A DNA stretch of 11,965 nt from contig JAUZQT010000162.1 in NCBI GenBank assembly GCA_030950825.1, forward strand, positions 1 to 11,965, in the 5' to 3' direction. The notes beneath the pieces were generated by a model, which saw only the letters and a list, made by a program, of their open reading frames with translations, was not told the DNA's origin and did not search any database. Position 1 is the stretch's first letter. Every line of letters begins with the position of its first letter. This document shows positions 1 through 5,997 of this stretch, in pieces. This stretch comes from Mariprofundaceae bacterium (lineage in GTDB: Bacteria > Pseudomonadota > Zetaproteobacteria > Mariprofundales > Mariprofundaceae). The translations under genes and the position numbers were made by a program.

Positions 1-140
1 ACGGCCTATTGGTTCGATTCCCTTGTGCTCAATCTTTGGAATTACTTCCGCCGACCCAAGGTTCACTTCCCGGCGGATGGCTAATCCTTACCGGAGCGGG
101 ATTTTCACCCACCAGAATAAACGACCTTGCCCGGCCGCAC
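1..140 (-). ncRNA. Structured RNA, HEARO/omega-RNA-like scaffold (5' part, runs off the left edge)
   Basis: Read on the minus strand from 140 to 1, the stretch folds into consecutive helices. GCGGCC (138-133) pairs with GGCCGU (6-1) and closes the domain. CUGG-UGGG (115-108) pairs with CCCG-CUCCGG (100-91). GGAU/AUCC (87-84 with 78-75) encloses a small loop. CCGCCG/CGGCGG (76-71 with 53-48) is a perfect 6 bp helix. GGAA-GUAA-UUCC (49-38) is a hairpin with a GNRA-type tetraloop. Some helices share two bases at their edges, so they are coaxial or alternative. The only open frame here (plus strand, 9-218) matches no protein I know and runs through the paired arms. The pattern of helices and the GGUGGGUGAAAAUCCC segment resemble what I remember of HEARO RNAs, the omega-RNAs of IscB, which lie 5' of iscB. 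Any iscB would lie left of the window and is not visible. The RNA nature is fairly well supported; the family name is from memory. An IS-end untranslated region is the main alternative. Confidence 0.5.
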
Positions 141-159
141 TATGAATTATTCAGGCTAG
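141..159 (-). mobile_element. Terminus of IS/MITE family 1, with CTAG target site
   Basis: Bases 141-155, read on the minus strand, give CCTGAATAATTCATA, identical over 15 bases to the terminal inverted repeats at 1317, 1398 and 3841. CTAG (156-159) follows outside the element, as at the 1317-1398 copy. No transposase is seen; the sequence inside the terminus changes directly into the structured RNA. Either the RNA element was inserted into an IS/MITE copy, or the RNA is the subterminal part of a full-length IS. Confidence 0.6.
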
Positions 160-170
160 ATCCTGCAAGT
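141..170 (+). repeat. 30-bp direct repeat, copy 1 (partner at 1384-1413)
   Basis: Bases 141-170 are identical to 1384-1413. The repeat joins a MITE terminus to CTAG and then to ATCCTGCAAGT. It ends 10 bases before the tsaD stop, so the two copies bracket tsaD in direct orientation. Flanking bases differ on both sides. Confidence 0.85.
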
Positions 171-180
171 TACGCAAAAG

Positions 181-1209
181 TTACAACTTCAGTTCAGAAA
201 CTGGCCAGCGAGACTTAACATCCCACATATCATCAAAAGAGCCCTGCGCGCATAAACGCTGAAAAGCAGCGTAGGCAATCATCGCAGCGTTATCGGTACA
301 GTATGCCGCTGCTGGCAATGAAACAGAAAGCCCTCGCTTTTCAGCCTCCTTTGCCAGTAGCTTGCGTAGATAAACATTGGCAGCCACCCCGCCAGCCACC
401 AGCAGCCTAGGCACACCTTCTTGTTCACAAGCCTTGATGCTCTTTTTTACCAATACATCCGACACAGCAGCTTCCACCCCAGCGGCCAAATCTTGTTTAG
501 CCACATCATCCAGCACTTTCACGGCACGTGCCGCATACATCACCGCTGTTTTCAAGCCTGAAAAGCTGAAATCCAAATTGTTTTTTTGCAGCATGGGGCG
601 CGGCAATTTAAAACGCGCAGCATTTCCGTGTAGTGCCAGCTTCGCAATCTCAGGCCCGCCAGGATAAGATAAACCCAAAACACGCGCTGATTTATCAAAA
701 CACTCCCCTGCTGCATCATCCAGTGTCTTGCCTATCACCTTGTAACGTCCTATGCCATCCACGCGAACCAGCATGGTATGTCCACCCGAAACCAGCAAAG
801 CAATAAATGGAAACTCAGGCATCTTGCCTTCCAGCCCAGGCGCAAGCAAGTGCCCTTCCATGTGGTGGATTGGCAATACAGGAATCCCCTGCACCACACC
901 AACTGCACGCGCATATGAAGCACCGACAAGCAAGGCTCCCATCAAACCTGGGCCACTTGTGACAGCAACAGCCTGAACATCTCCCCATTCCATACCAGCA
1001 TCACGCATTACACCATCGACCAACTCGGGCAAAATACGCAGGTGTTCACGGGACGCAACCTCAGGAACCACACCACCAAAACGGGCATGAGTTTCAATTT
1101 GCGAAGCAATACACTCCGCAACAATACGACCTTCCCCCGTGCTTACATCCCCCTGATATAGAGCCACAGCCGTTTCATCACAGGAAGATTCAATCGCTAA
1201 AATATTCAT
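181..1209 (-). CDS. tsaD: tRNA N6-adenosine threonylcarbamoyltransferase TsaD
   Basis: TsaD transfers the threonylcarbamoyl group from TC-AMP to A37 of ANN-decoding tRNAs, working in the cytoplasm with TsaB and TsaE. The 342-residue product has the ASKHA-fold signatures of the family (E. coli TsaD is about 337 residues): MNILAIESSCDET at the N-terminus, HARFGGVVPEVASR at about 41-54, the metal-binding HMEGH (His116, His120), VSGGHT, and the late CTDNAAMIAYA with Asp306. I chose ATG at 1209 rather than the longer frame reaching 1284 because family members begin with this N-terminus and because AAGGA (1220-1216) sits 6 bases upstream. The usual neighbours rpsU and dnaG are absent. The gene stands alone between repeat elements, divergent from pilP. 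The upstream 100 bases must hold the promoter unless it lies in the MITE; I see no clear -35/-10 pair. Confidence 0.97.
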   Translation of the reverse strand: MNILAIESSCDETAVALYQGDVSTGEGRIVAECIASQIETHARFGGVVPEVASREHLRILPELVDGVMRDAGMEWGDVQAVAVTSGPGLMGALLVGASYARAVGVVQGIPVLPIHHMEGHLLAPGLEGKMPEFPFIALLVSGGHTMLVRVDGIGRYKVIGKTLDDAAGECFDKSARVLGLSYPGGPEIAKLALHGNAARFKLPRPMLQKNNLDFSFSGLKTAVMYAARAVKVLDDVAKQDLAAGVEAAVSDVLVKKSIKACEQEGVPRLLVAGGVAANVYLRKLLAKEAEKRGLSVSLPAAAYCTDNAAMIAYAAFQRLCAQGSFDDMWDVKSRWPVSELKL

Positions 1210-1312
1210 CCACCATCCTTTATCAATCAAATTGCTTCGCACCAGCTGCGCCCAGAACCTGCGGTTACAATCTTGCAATATCAACAGGCTTCACTAAACT
1301 CCGTTCTATTAT

Positions 1313-1402
1313 CTAGCCTGAATAATTCATAAATACTGTCGTACCTTTGCTTGCCCCCTTTATCCGCAATCATCACAACGATTTATGAATTATTCAGGCT
1401 AG
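1313..1402. mobile_element. MITE family 1, short copy (82 bp plus CTAG target duplication)
   Basis: The element core is 1317-1398, with a perfect 18-base terminal inverted repeat (CCTGAATAATTCATAAAT at 1317-1334, its complement at 1381-1398). It is flanked on both sides by CTAG (1313-1316, 1399-1402). The 46-base centre has no coding capacity. Ends starting CC and 4-base duplications fit the IS1380 family from memory, but no transposase is visible here to confirm it. It is a deletion derivative of the 3681-3841 copy: both share the left arm and the last 31 bases, and 80 bases between two CGCAA motifs are missing. It lies in the tsaD/pilP divergent spacer and may carry or interrupt promoters. 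Confidence 0.85.
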
Positions 1403-1413
1403 ATCCTGCAAGT
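1384..1413 (+). repeat. 30-bp direct repeat, copy 2 (partner at 141-170)
   Basis: Identical to 141-170. This copy spans the right terminus of the short MITE, the CTAG target site and the left arm of the 1399-1434 hairpin, so both the insertion and its target sequence are duplicated at two places flanking tsaD. Confidence 0.85.
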
Positions 1414-1434
1414 GTTTATGCGTGCAGGATCTAG
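1399..1434. repeat. 36-bp palindrome with CTAG at both tips
   Basis: CTAGATCCTGCA (1399-1410) and TGCAGGATCTAG (1423-1434) form a perfect 12 bp stem with a 12-base loop. The left CTAG is also the target duplication of the short MITE, and the right CTAG is the outer end of the large foldback element. A half copy of its left arm lies at 156-167 beside the tsaD stop. No run of T follows, so it is not an obvious intrinsic terminator. It could be an old mini-element or a native palindrome used as an insertion target. Confidence 0.7.
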
Positions 1435-1597
1435 GAGGCTGTCCGAGAATAGAAAGACCTACTGCGACCCCCCCATTTCAGCCATGATTTCCGTCTATTT
1501 TCGTTAAATAGACCCTGCTATTCGCCTTACACGTCGAAAATCATGACTCGAAATGGGATTTTCTCGTGACGGCCTCTATTCTCGGACAGCCTCCTAG
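1431..1597. mobile_element. Foldback MITE family 2 (about 160 bp)
   Basis: A perfect 23-base inverted repeat bounds the element (1431-1453 with 1575-1597); its outer part is CTAG followed by GAGGCTGTCCGAGAATAG. Because CTAG is itself a palindrome, I cannot tell whether it is a target duplication or part of the repeat. Internal arms also pair: 1472-1479 with 1550-1557, 1483-1490 with 1538-1545, and a tight hairpin at 1493-1513 with an 8 bp stem and 5-base loop. There is no coding frame. The ends recall IS1182-type termini, from memory and with low certainty. The element stops 28 bases before the pilP start, so pilP transcription must begin in or cross it. Confidence 0.8.
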
Positions 1598-1625
1598 GTA
1601 TTAACCTTTCCCATGGAGACTACTT

Positions 1626-2156
1626 ATGCTTCACAAGGTCATCACCATTATCTTCGCCCTTGTTATTTTTTCCACCCCAAGCACCGCCGCGCTGACCATT
1701 GATAAAACTAAAACAGGCTCGAGTACCACATCAGACACCGCATCCAATAGCATGCCCGATGCCATGCAGCACCTTGTCAAAGCACCTGAGATTAACTTTA
1801 AAAAATTACGTGACCCTTTTGCATCATACCTTGCAAAGAAAGCCATACTAATCACTAAAAAAACTAAGGCAAAATTAGACCTCAACAGTCGCGCCCGCCA
1901 GCCCCTTGAACTCTTTGACCTCAGTACGCTTACGCTTACTGGTGTTTTTAGCATGGGCGAGAAGAACGTTGCTGTGATCCAAGACAACCAAGGTCAAGGC
2001 TACACTGTCACCTTAGGTGACTATCTAGGCAAAAACAATGGCCGCATTGCAAAAATTGATTCGGATTCCGTGTACTTGGTGGAGCAGGCGCTGAATCCAG
2101 CTGGTGCCATTGTTCAGCAACAAATCACCCTAACCCTTCGAGAAGTCAACGAGTAG
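1626..2156 (+). CDS. pilP: PilP-type type IV pilus alignment protein
   Basis: PilP links the inner-membrane PilMNO platform to the PilQ secretin in the periplasm during type IV pilus assembly. The 176-residue protein has an N-terminal hydrophobic segment (about 3-20, ending STPSTAA). A low-complexity linker follows, then the LRDPF motif (61-65) and a C-terminal beta domain with LTLTGVFSMGEKNVAVIQD and GDYLGKNNGRIAKID, which is very typical of PilP. Classical PilP is a lipoprotein; here no lipobox cysteine is present, so it is either cleaved by signal peptidase I or stays anchored. GGAG (1615-1618) lies 7 bases before the ATG. No pilM, pilN, pilO or pilQ is in the window: mobile elements are directly upstream, and nth follows after 3 bases. 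It may be an orphan paralogue or a gene split from its operon. Confidence 0.88.
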   Translation: MLHKVITIIFALVIFSTPSTAALTIDKTKTGSSTTSDTASNSMPDAMQHLVKAPEINFKKLRDPFASYLAKKAILITKKTKAKLDLNSRARQPLELFDLSTLTLTGVFSMGEKNVAVIQDNQGQGYTVTLGDYLGKNNGRIAKIDSDSVYLVEQALNPAGAIVQQQITLTLREVNE

Positions 2157-2159
2157 CCA

Positions 2160-2798
2160 GTGAGCCTAACTGCCCAGCAGGTTCAACAACTGTTTGAGCA
2201 TTTACAATCCATTGACCCTGAGCCCAAAACCGAGCTGAACTACAACACGCCATTCGAGCTGCTTGCTTCGGTCATGCTATCAGCACAATCAACAGATGTT
2301 GGTGTCAATAAAGCCACTGCAAAGCTCTATGCGATTGCCAATACACCACAAGCCATTCTGCGCCTTGGTGAAGATAAGCTAAAACAACATATCTCTACAC
2401 TTGGATTGTACAATAACAAAGCCAAACACTTAATCCAGACCTGTGACATGCTTGTCCACAACCATCATGGCCAAGTGCCAAGTGCCCGAAAAGACCTTGA
2501 AGCATTGCCTGGCGTTGGACGAAAGACAGCCAACGTTGTATTAAACATTCTTTTTAATGAACCAACCATTGCTGTAGACACCCATATCTTTCGCGTCGGA
2601 AATAGGACAGGCCTTGCTACAGGGAAAACCCCATTAGATGTTGAAAGGAAGCTTCTCAAAGTAGTCCCCAAAGAGTTTTTACTATACGCCCATCATTGGC
2701 TTATTCTGCATGGTCGCTACACCTGCATTGCCCGAAAACCTAAGTGTCACCAGTGCCCCATCATGGATTGCTGCCAGTGGGCAGAAAAACACGTTTGA
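2160..2798 (+). CDS. nth: Endonuclease III (DNA glycosylase/AP lyase)
   Basis: Nth excises oxidised pyrimidines and cuts the abasic strand by beta elimination in base excision repair. The 212-residue product matches the usual length (E. coli 211). Visible are the helix-hairpin-helix LPGVGRKTANVVL with catalytic Lys122, the catalytic Asp140 in VDTHIFRVGNRTG, and a C-terminal iron-sulfur loop with Cys189, Cys196, Cys199 and Cys205 in C-x6-C-x2-C-x5-C spacing. Cys204 is an extra adjacent cysteine. The start is GTG at 2160, three bases after the pilP stop, so the two genes are probably translationally coupled; I see no strong separate ribosome site. Nth beside pilP is not a standard functional pairing and probably reflects co-transcription only. 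Confidence 0.96.
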   Translation: MSLTAQQVQQLFEHLQSIDPEPKTELNYNTPFELLASVMLSAQSTDVGVNKATAKLYAIANTPQAILRLGEDKLKQHISTLGLYNNKAKHLIQTCDMLVHNHHGQVPSARKDLEALPGVGRKTANVVLNILFNEPTIAVDTHIFRVGNRTGLATGKTPLDVERKLLKVVPKEFLLYAHHWLILHGRYTCIARKPKCHQCPIMDCCQWAEKHV

Positions 2799-2848
2799 TG
2801 GGCACAAACCAATGATTTATTTATTTGCGATGCCTAAGGAGATTTAGA

Positions 2849-3490
2849 TTGAAACTACATGCTTTATTCACCCCTCTTATTCTGCTGCTGGCTATCACTG
2901 CCTGCAATCAAACGAACCAACAAGCAGAGGATCAAACAAAAGGGCAACATACTCAAATCGGCGTAACAATAAACCCAACAAATCAGCTGGGCATACTAAT
3001 TGAGCACGCAATCATCATCATGACACAAGGAGCCGAATTAAAACTTCATCCACTAAAAGGCGGCGATCTTATGCTGGCACAAAGCGCTGACTTATTACGT
3101 AGAGCTATGTCTGGGCCTGAGATGTCAGAAATGCACAAGGCTGGTGAAGGGCATTCTCCCGCCATGCAGCGCACCCATGACTTGGGTGCAGCAGCCTTTG
3201 ATCTATTGGATTTAATGATGTCTTTGAAAGAGCCATCAAACATAAAAAACATCCGTTTATTTCATTATGCGCTAAGCATGGCTTCCGAAGGCTCCAATCT
3301 AAAGTCTTTGGCTCATCTGGAAACAAACAAGCAACTGGCTAAAGTCTTGCAGCAGCAAGGGCATGATATGCGGCAGGCCTCCATCAATTTAACCCAAGCC
3401 TTGAATCATGATGGCGCATACCCACAAGCTGTACTTAAAGTCATCAAGCTATTGACCGCCCATGAAAAAAATATGCCAAAAGAACATTGA
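2849..3490 (+). CDS. Putative lipoprotein, helical, with repeated H-A-x2-M-x2-G-x2-L motif
   Basis: I do not recognise a named function. The TTG at 2849 is preferred over an in-frame upstream TTG at 2825 because AAGGAG (2836-2841) sits 7 bases before it and because it gives a clean signal peptide. From there the product is 213 residues with a hydrophobic segment (5-18) and lipobox I-T-A-Cys19; Asn at +2 suits outer-membrane sorting. The mature part is predicted mostly helical and holds two related segments: IEHAIIIMTQGAELK near 50-64 and FHYALSMASEGSNLK about 90 residues later. Each is followed by a Q/L-rich helix. Between them is MSGPEMSEMHKAG and a THDLGAAAFDLLDLMM helix. The His/Met spacing suggests a four-helix-bundle duplication, perhaps with metal or haem ligands, but that is inference. 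It follows nth by 50 bases in the same direction, with mobile-element debris downstream. Confidence 0.8.
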   Translation: MKLHALFTPLILLLAITACNQTNQQAEDQTKGQHTQIGVTINPTNQLGILIEHAIIIMTQGAELKLHPLKGGDLMLAQSADLLRRAMSGPEMSEMHKAGEGHSPAMQRTHDLGAAAFDLLDLMMSLKEPSNIKNIRLFHYALSMASEGSNLKSLAHLETNKQLAKVLQQQGHDMRQASINLTQALNHDGAYPQAVLKVIKLLTAHEKNMPKEH

Positions 3491-3515
3491 TTTAACCATA
3501 TAAACATCGCGTTTC

Positions 3516-3593
3516 ATGATGCCGGCAGGGATCTCGCCAATAGAGTGCAAGATCAATAACGGTATCCTTGAGGGCTTAAACTCTAATCATTGA
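3516..3593 (+). pseudogene. Relic of an ISL3-type transposase C-terminal region
   Basis: The frame from 3516 reads MMPAGISPIE and then KINNGILEGLNS (3549-3584) before a stop at 3591-3593. The KINNGILEGLNS string matches, from memory, the conserved motif near the C-terminus of ISL3-family transposases, which is normally followed by QAAKRKARGY-type sequence that is missing here. The catalytic part is absent and only 25 codons remain. Chance similarity over 12 residues is possible, so this is a tentative call. Confidence 0.4.
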
Positions 3594-3676
3594 TAGGTTC
3601 ATCTTGGAAAATGGACATTGTGTTTTTTATGGTGAGATGCCATTGCTGTTTGGGGACAGTCTTATTGCTGTGCCTA

Positions 3677-3845
3677 TTAGCCTGAATAATTCACAAATAC
3701 TGTAGTGCCTTTGCTTGCCCCTTTATCCGCAACGAATTGTTTATCAGTCGACCGTATCCATTGGTACGGCACTCCCGACAAAAAAATCATTGCAAATAAA
3801 GGTTCTTCGCAATCATCACAACGATTTATGAATTATTCAGGTTAG
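3677..3845. mobile_element. MITE family 1, long copy (161 bp plus TTAG target duplication)
   Basis: The element core 3681-3841 has 18-base terminal repeats matching at 17 positions (CACAAAT at the left, CATAAAT at the right), with TTAG directly repeated outside (3677-3680, 3842-3845). It is colinear with the 1317-1398 copy except for 80 extra bases between two CGCAA motifs (3728-3732, 3808-3812), a few substitutions and one fewer C. The extra block holds a small hairpin, CCGTA/TACGG at 3752-3769. No coding frame is present. It sits between the convergent lipoprotein gene and coaE, 25 bases from the coaE stop, where the foldback could end transcripts from both sides. Confidence 0.85.
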
Positions 3846-3870
3846 TGGCTTATGGAATAAAGGCCAGCCC

Positions 3871-4476
3871 TCATTTCGGAGCCCTGTATAGTTCTTGCGA
3901 TAAAGACAGCACCTGCTTGTTCAGCGATTCCAGTGTGCCTTCATTTTTCAGGATATGGTCGGCATATTTATAGCGCATCGCATCCTCACACTGGCGTTGT
4001 TTAATGCGTTCAAACATCGCTTCATTCTGCTTACCCCGTGATAAAACGCGCAATTTTCGCAACTTTTCATTGGCAATCACAACAATCAGGCCATCCATGC
4101 GGTCAACCCCTCCCGATTCCAATAAAACCGAGGCTTCGATCATAACATAAGGCACGCTTTGCTTAGTAATCCATGCTTGCTCACGGCGCAAAATTTCAGG
4201 GTGCATAATAGCATTGAGAGCCTTGGTTTGCTGTGGGTTAGCAAAGGCCTGCGCAGCCAAGGCGCGGCGATCAATAGCGCCCTGCTTATTTTGAATACTC
4301 GCCCCAAAGGTAACAAGCAAAGCAGTTTGAACTCGTGGCTCATCAAGCAATGCATGCCCCACAGCATCCAAATCCAACACTGGCACACCGATCTCAGCAA
4401 ACATGTCTGCAACCGTGCTTTTTCCGCTGCCAATGCCGCCTGTTAAACCGATAACACGAATATTATTCAAACACAT
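3871..4476 (-). CDS. coaE: Dephospho-CoA kinase
   Basis: CoaE phosphorylates the 3'-hydroxyl of dephospho-CoA with ATP, the last step of coenzyme A synthesis in the cytoplasm. The protein shows the P-loop GLTGGIGSGKST (Lys19), the substrate-binding LDLDAVGHALL, MHPEILRREQAW and VMIEASVLLESGG, and the lid region SRGKQNEAMFERIKQRQ. At 201 residues it is close to E. coli CoaE (206). ATG at 4476 is chosen; an in-frame TTG at 4491 would add five residues and has no better ribosome site. The gene is 28 bases downstream of trkH on the same strand and probably ends the operon. In many proteobacteria coaE lies with pilD/pilC instead, so this location is unusual. No clear intrinsic terminator follows apart from the nearby MITE. 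Confidence 0.95.
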   Translation of the reverse strand: MCLNNIRVIGLTGGIGSGKSTVADMFAEIGVPVLDLDAVGHALLDEPRVQTALLVTFGASIQNKQGAIDRRALAAQAFANPQQTKALNAIMHPEILRREQAWITKQSVPYVMIEASVLLESGGVDRMDGLIVVIANEKLRKLRVLSRGKQNEAMFERIKQRQCEDAMRYKYADHILKNEGTLESLNKQVLSLSQELYRAPK

Positions 4477-4504
4477 GGAACCTGACAGCAAGAAGAAGGA
4501 GCAA

Positions 4505-5944
4505 CTATTTCCGCCAAAATTCAGGTACTAAAAGCACAAAGAATGTGAATATCTCCAAACGTCCAAGAATCATACCAAACATCAACACCCCCTTGGCAGC
4601 ATCTGGAAGTGATGCATACGTTGAGGCAGGGCCAACATCGCCAAAACCAGGGCCTGTATTGGTAATACACGCCGCCGCTGCGGTCAATGAAGTCAGCATA
4701 TCAACACCTGTAAATGCCAACAATATGGCTACAATGGCATAACAGACGATGTACAATACAAAGAAGCCCCATAGGGCTTGTACAATAGGCCCTGTGATAC
4801 TTTGCTCATTGATTTTAACATGGATCACGCCGTGCGGGTGAATCAAGCGGCGAATTTCGCGCATGCCTTGACGAAACAATAATAAAACCCGTACCACCTT
4901 CATGCCACCACCTGTTGAGCCCGCACAAGCTCCGATAAACATTGCTGCAAAAAGTAGCATCGTTGTTCCTGGCGGCCAAAGTGCATAATCACTCACCGCA
5001 AAACCTGTGGTGGTTGCGATGGCAACGGTATTAAAGATGACTTCATCCCATGTGCCACGCCCTGTTAGTAATGTCAGTCCACCAATCAGAATTATAAGTA
5101 CGCTAATCCATTTAATGTACGTGCGAAACTCATCATCACGGCTGTATGTTCTAATGGAAAAGCCGCGTCGCATCGCAGTAAAATGAAGAGTGAAATTAAT
5201 GCCCGCAAGAAGCATAAAGATAACGGTCAGTCCACGAATCCACATGGAATCATAATAACCCATGCTGGCATCATGGGTTGAAAATCCACCAATTGCGACG
5301 GTGGTCATGGCATGATTAATGGCATCGAATGGGGTCATACCTGCCAACCACAAAGCAACACCTGCTAAAATGGTCATCGCCAAATAGATATACCATAAGG
5401 CTTTGGCTGTTTCTGTAACACGAGCAGTGAGTTTATCTTTAACGGGTCCAGGCGTTTCAGCGCGAAAAAGCTGCATGCCGCCAACACCCAATAGTGGCAT
5501 CACGGCGACAGCCAATACAATAATTCCCATGCCACCCAGCCATTCCTGCATGGAGCGCCAAAATAAAATGGATGGTGGTAAATGATCAAGCCCAGTGAGA
5601 ATGGTTGCGCCAGTTGTTGTTAAGCCAGACGTTGATTCAAACAGTCCATCAGCGATGGTGTCACATACACCTGTTATCCAAAATGGAATAGCGCCAAGCA
5701 ACGATAATACAACCCAAGCCAATGCAACAACTAAAAAACCATCTTTATGACTTAAGCGTTTAGGAGCCCCTCCGCCCCACTGAGTCATAAAAAATCCCAG
5801 CGCAGCCGTTAAGCTTCCCGCAATAAGAAAGTGTTCGGCGTGCTCCGATGAAAAATACAATGAAACCACGGCTGGCAATAGCATTCCTGCGGCAAACAAC
5901 ATGATGAGAACGCCCAAAGTCCAAATAACACCTTTAACATGCAT
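4505..5944 (-). CDS. trkH: Trk potassium transporter, membrane subunit TrkH
   Basis: TrkH is the K+-conducting inner-membrane subunit, gated by TrkA. The 479 residues (E. coli TrkH 483) carry multiple hydrophobic helices and four pore-loop regions of the SKT superfamily: STSGLTTTGATIL, AIGGFSTHD, ATTTGFAVSDY and CITNTGPGFGDVGP. Each has the filter glycine. The N-terminus MHVKGVIWTLGVLIML begins the first M1 helix. The gene starts 53 bases after the trkA stop, the only gap above 30 bases in the train, and its ribosome site is weak. No frameshift or missing filter loop is seen. Confidence 0.96.
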   Translation of the reverse strand: MHVKGVIWTLGVLIMLFAAGMLLPAVVSLYFSSEHAEHFLIAGSLTAALGFFMTQWGGGAPKRLSHKDGFLVVALAWVVLSLLGAIPFWITGVCDTIADGLFESTSGLTTTGATILTGLDHLPPSILFWRSMQEWLGGMGIIVLAVAVMPLLGVGGMQLFRAETPGPVKDKLTARVTETAKALWYIYLAMTILAGVALWLAGMTPFDAINHAMTTVAIGGFSTHDASMGYYDSMWIRGLTVIFMLLAGINFTLHFTAMRRGFSIRTYSRDDEFRTYIKWISVLIILIGGLTLLTGRGTWDEVIFNTVAIATTTGFAVSDYALWPPGTTMLLFAAMFIGACAGSTGGGMKVVRVLLLFRQGMREIRRLIHPHGVIHVKINEQSITGPIVQALWGFFVLYIVCYAIVAILLAFTGVDMLTSLTAAAACITNTGPGFGDVGPASTYASLPDAAKGVLMFGMILGRLEIFTFFVLLVPEFWRK

Positions 5945-5997
5945 GGCGTGTATCTAAACTGCTTGACTGCAAGAAGTCTGTAGAAAAGAGACTTCCT

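Noticed and set aside
5..28. GGTTCGATTCCC resembling a tRNA T-arm
   Set aside because: The flanking bases do not form the 5 bp T stem and no acceptor or CCA-side pairing is present; the minus-strand fold explains it better.
9..218. Plus-strand open frame of 69 codons over the left edge
   Set aside because: It runs antisense through paired arms of the RNA-like fold, crosses an IS terminus and overlaps the end of tsaD; no known family is recognised.
1399..1434. Palindrome as an intrinsic terminator for tsaD or pilP
   Set aside because: It lies upstream of both divergent genes and no T run follows on either strand.
1631..1987. Minus-strand frame of 118 codons inside pilP
   Set aside because: It is a shadow of a well-supported PilP reading frame and has no recognisable domain.
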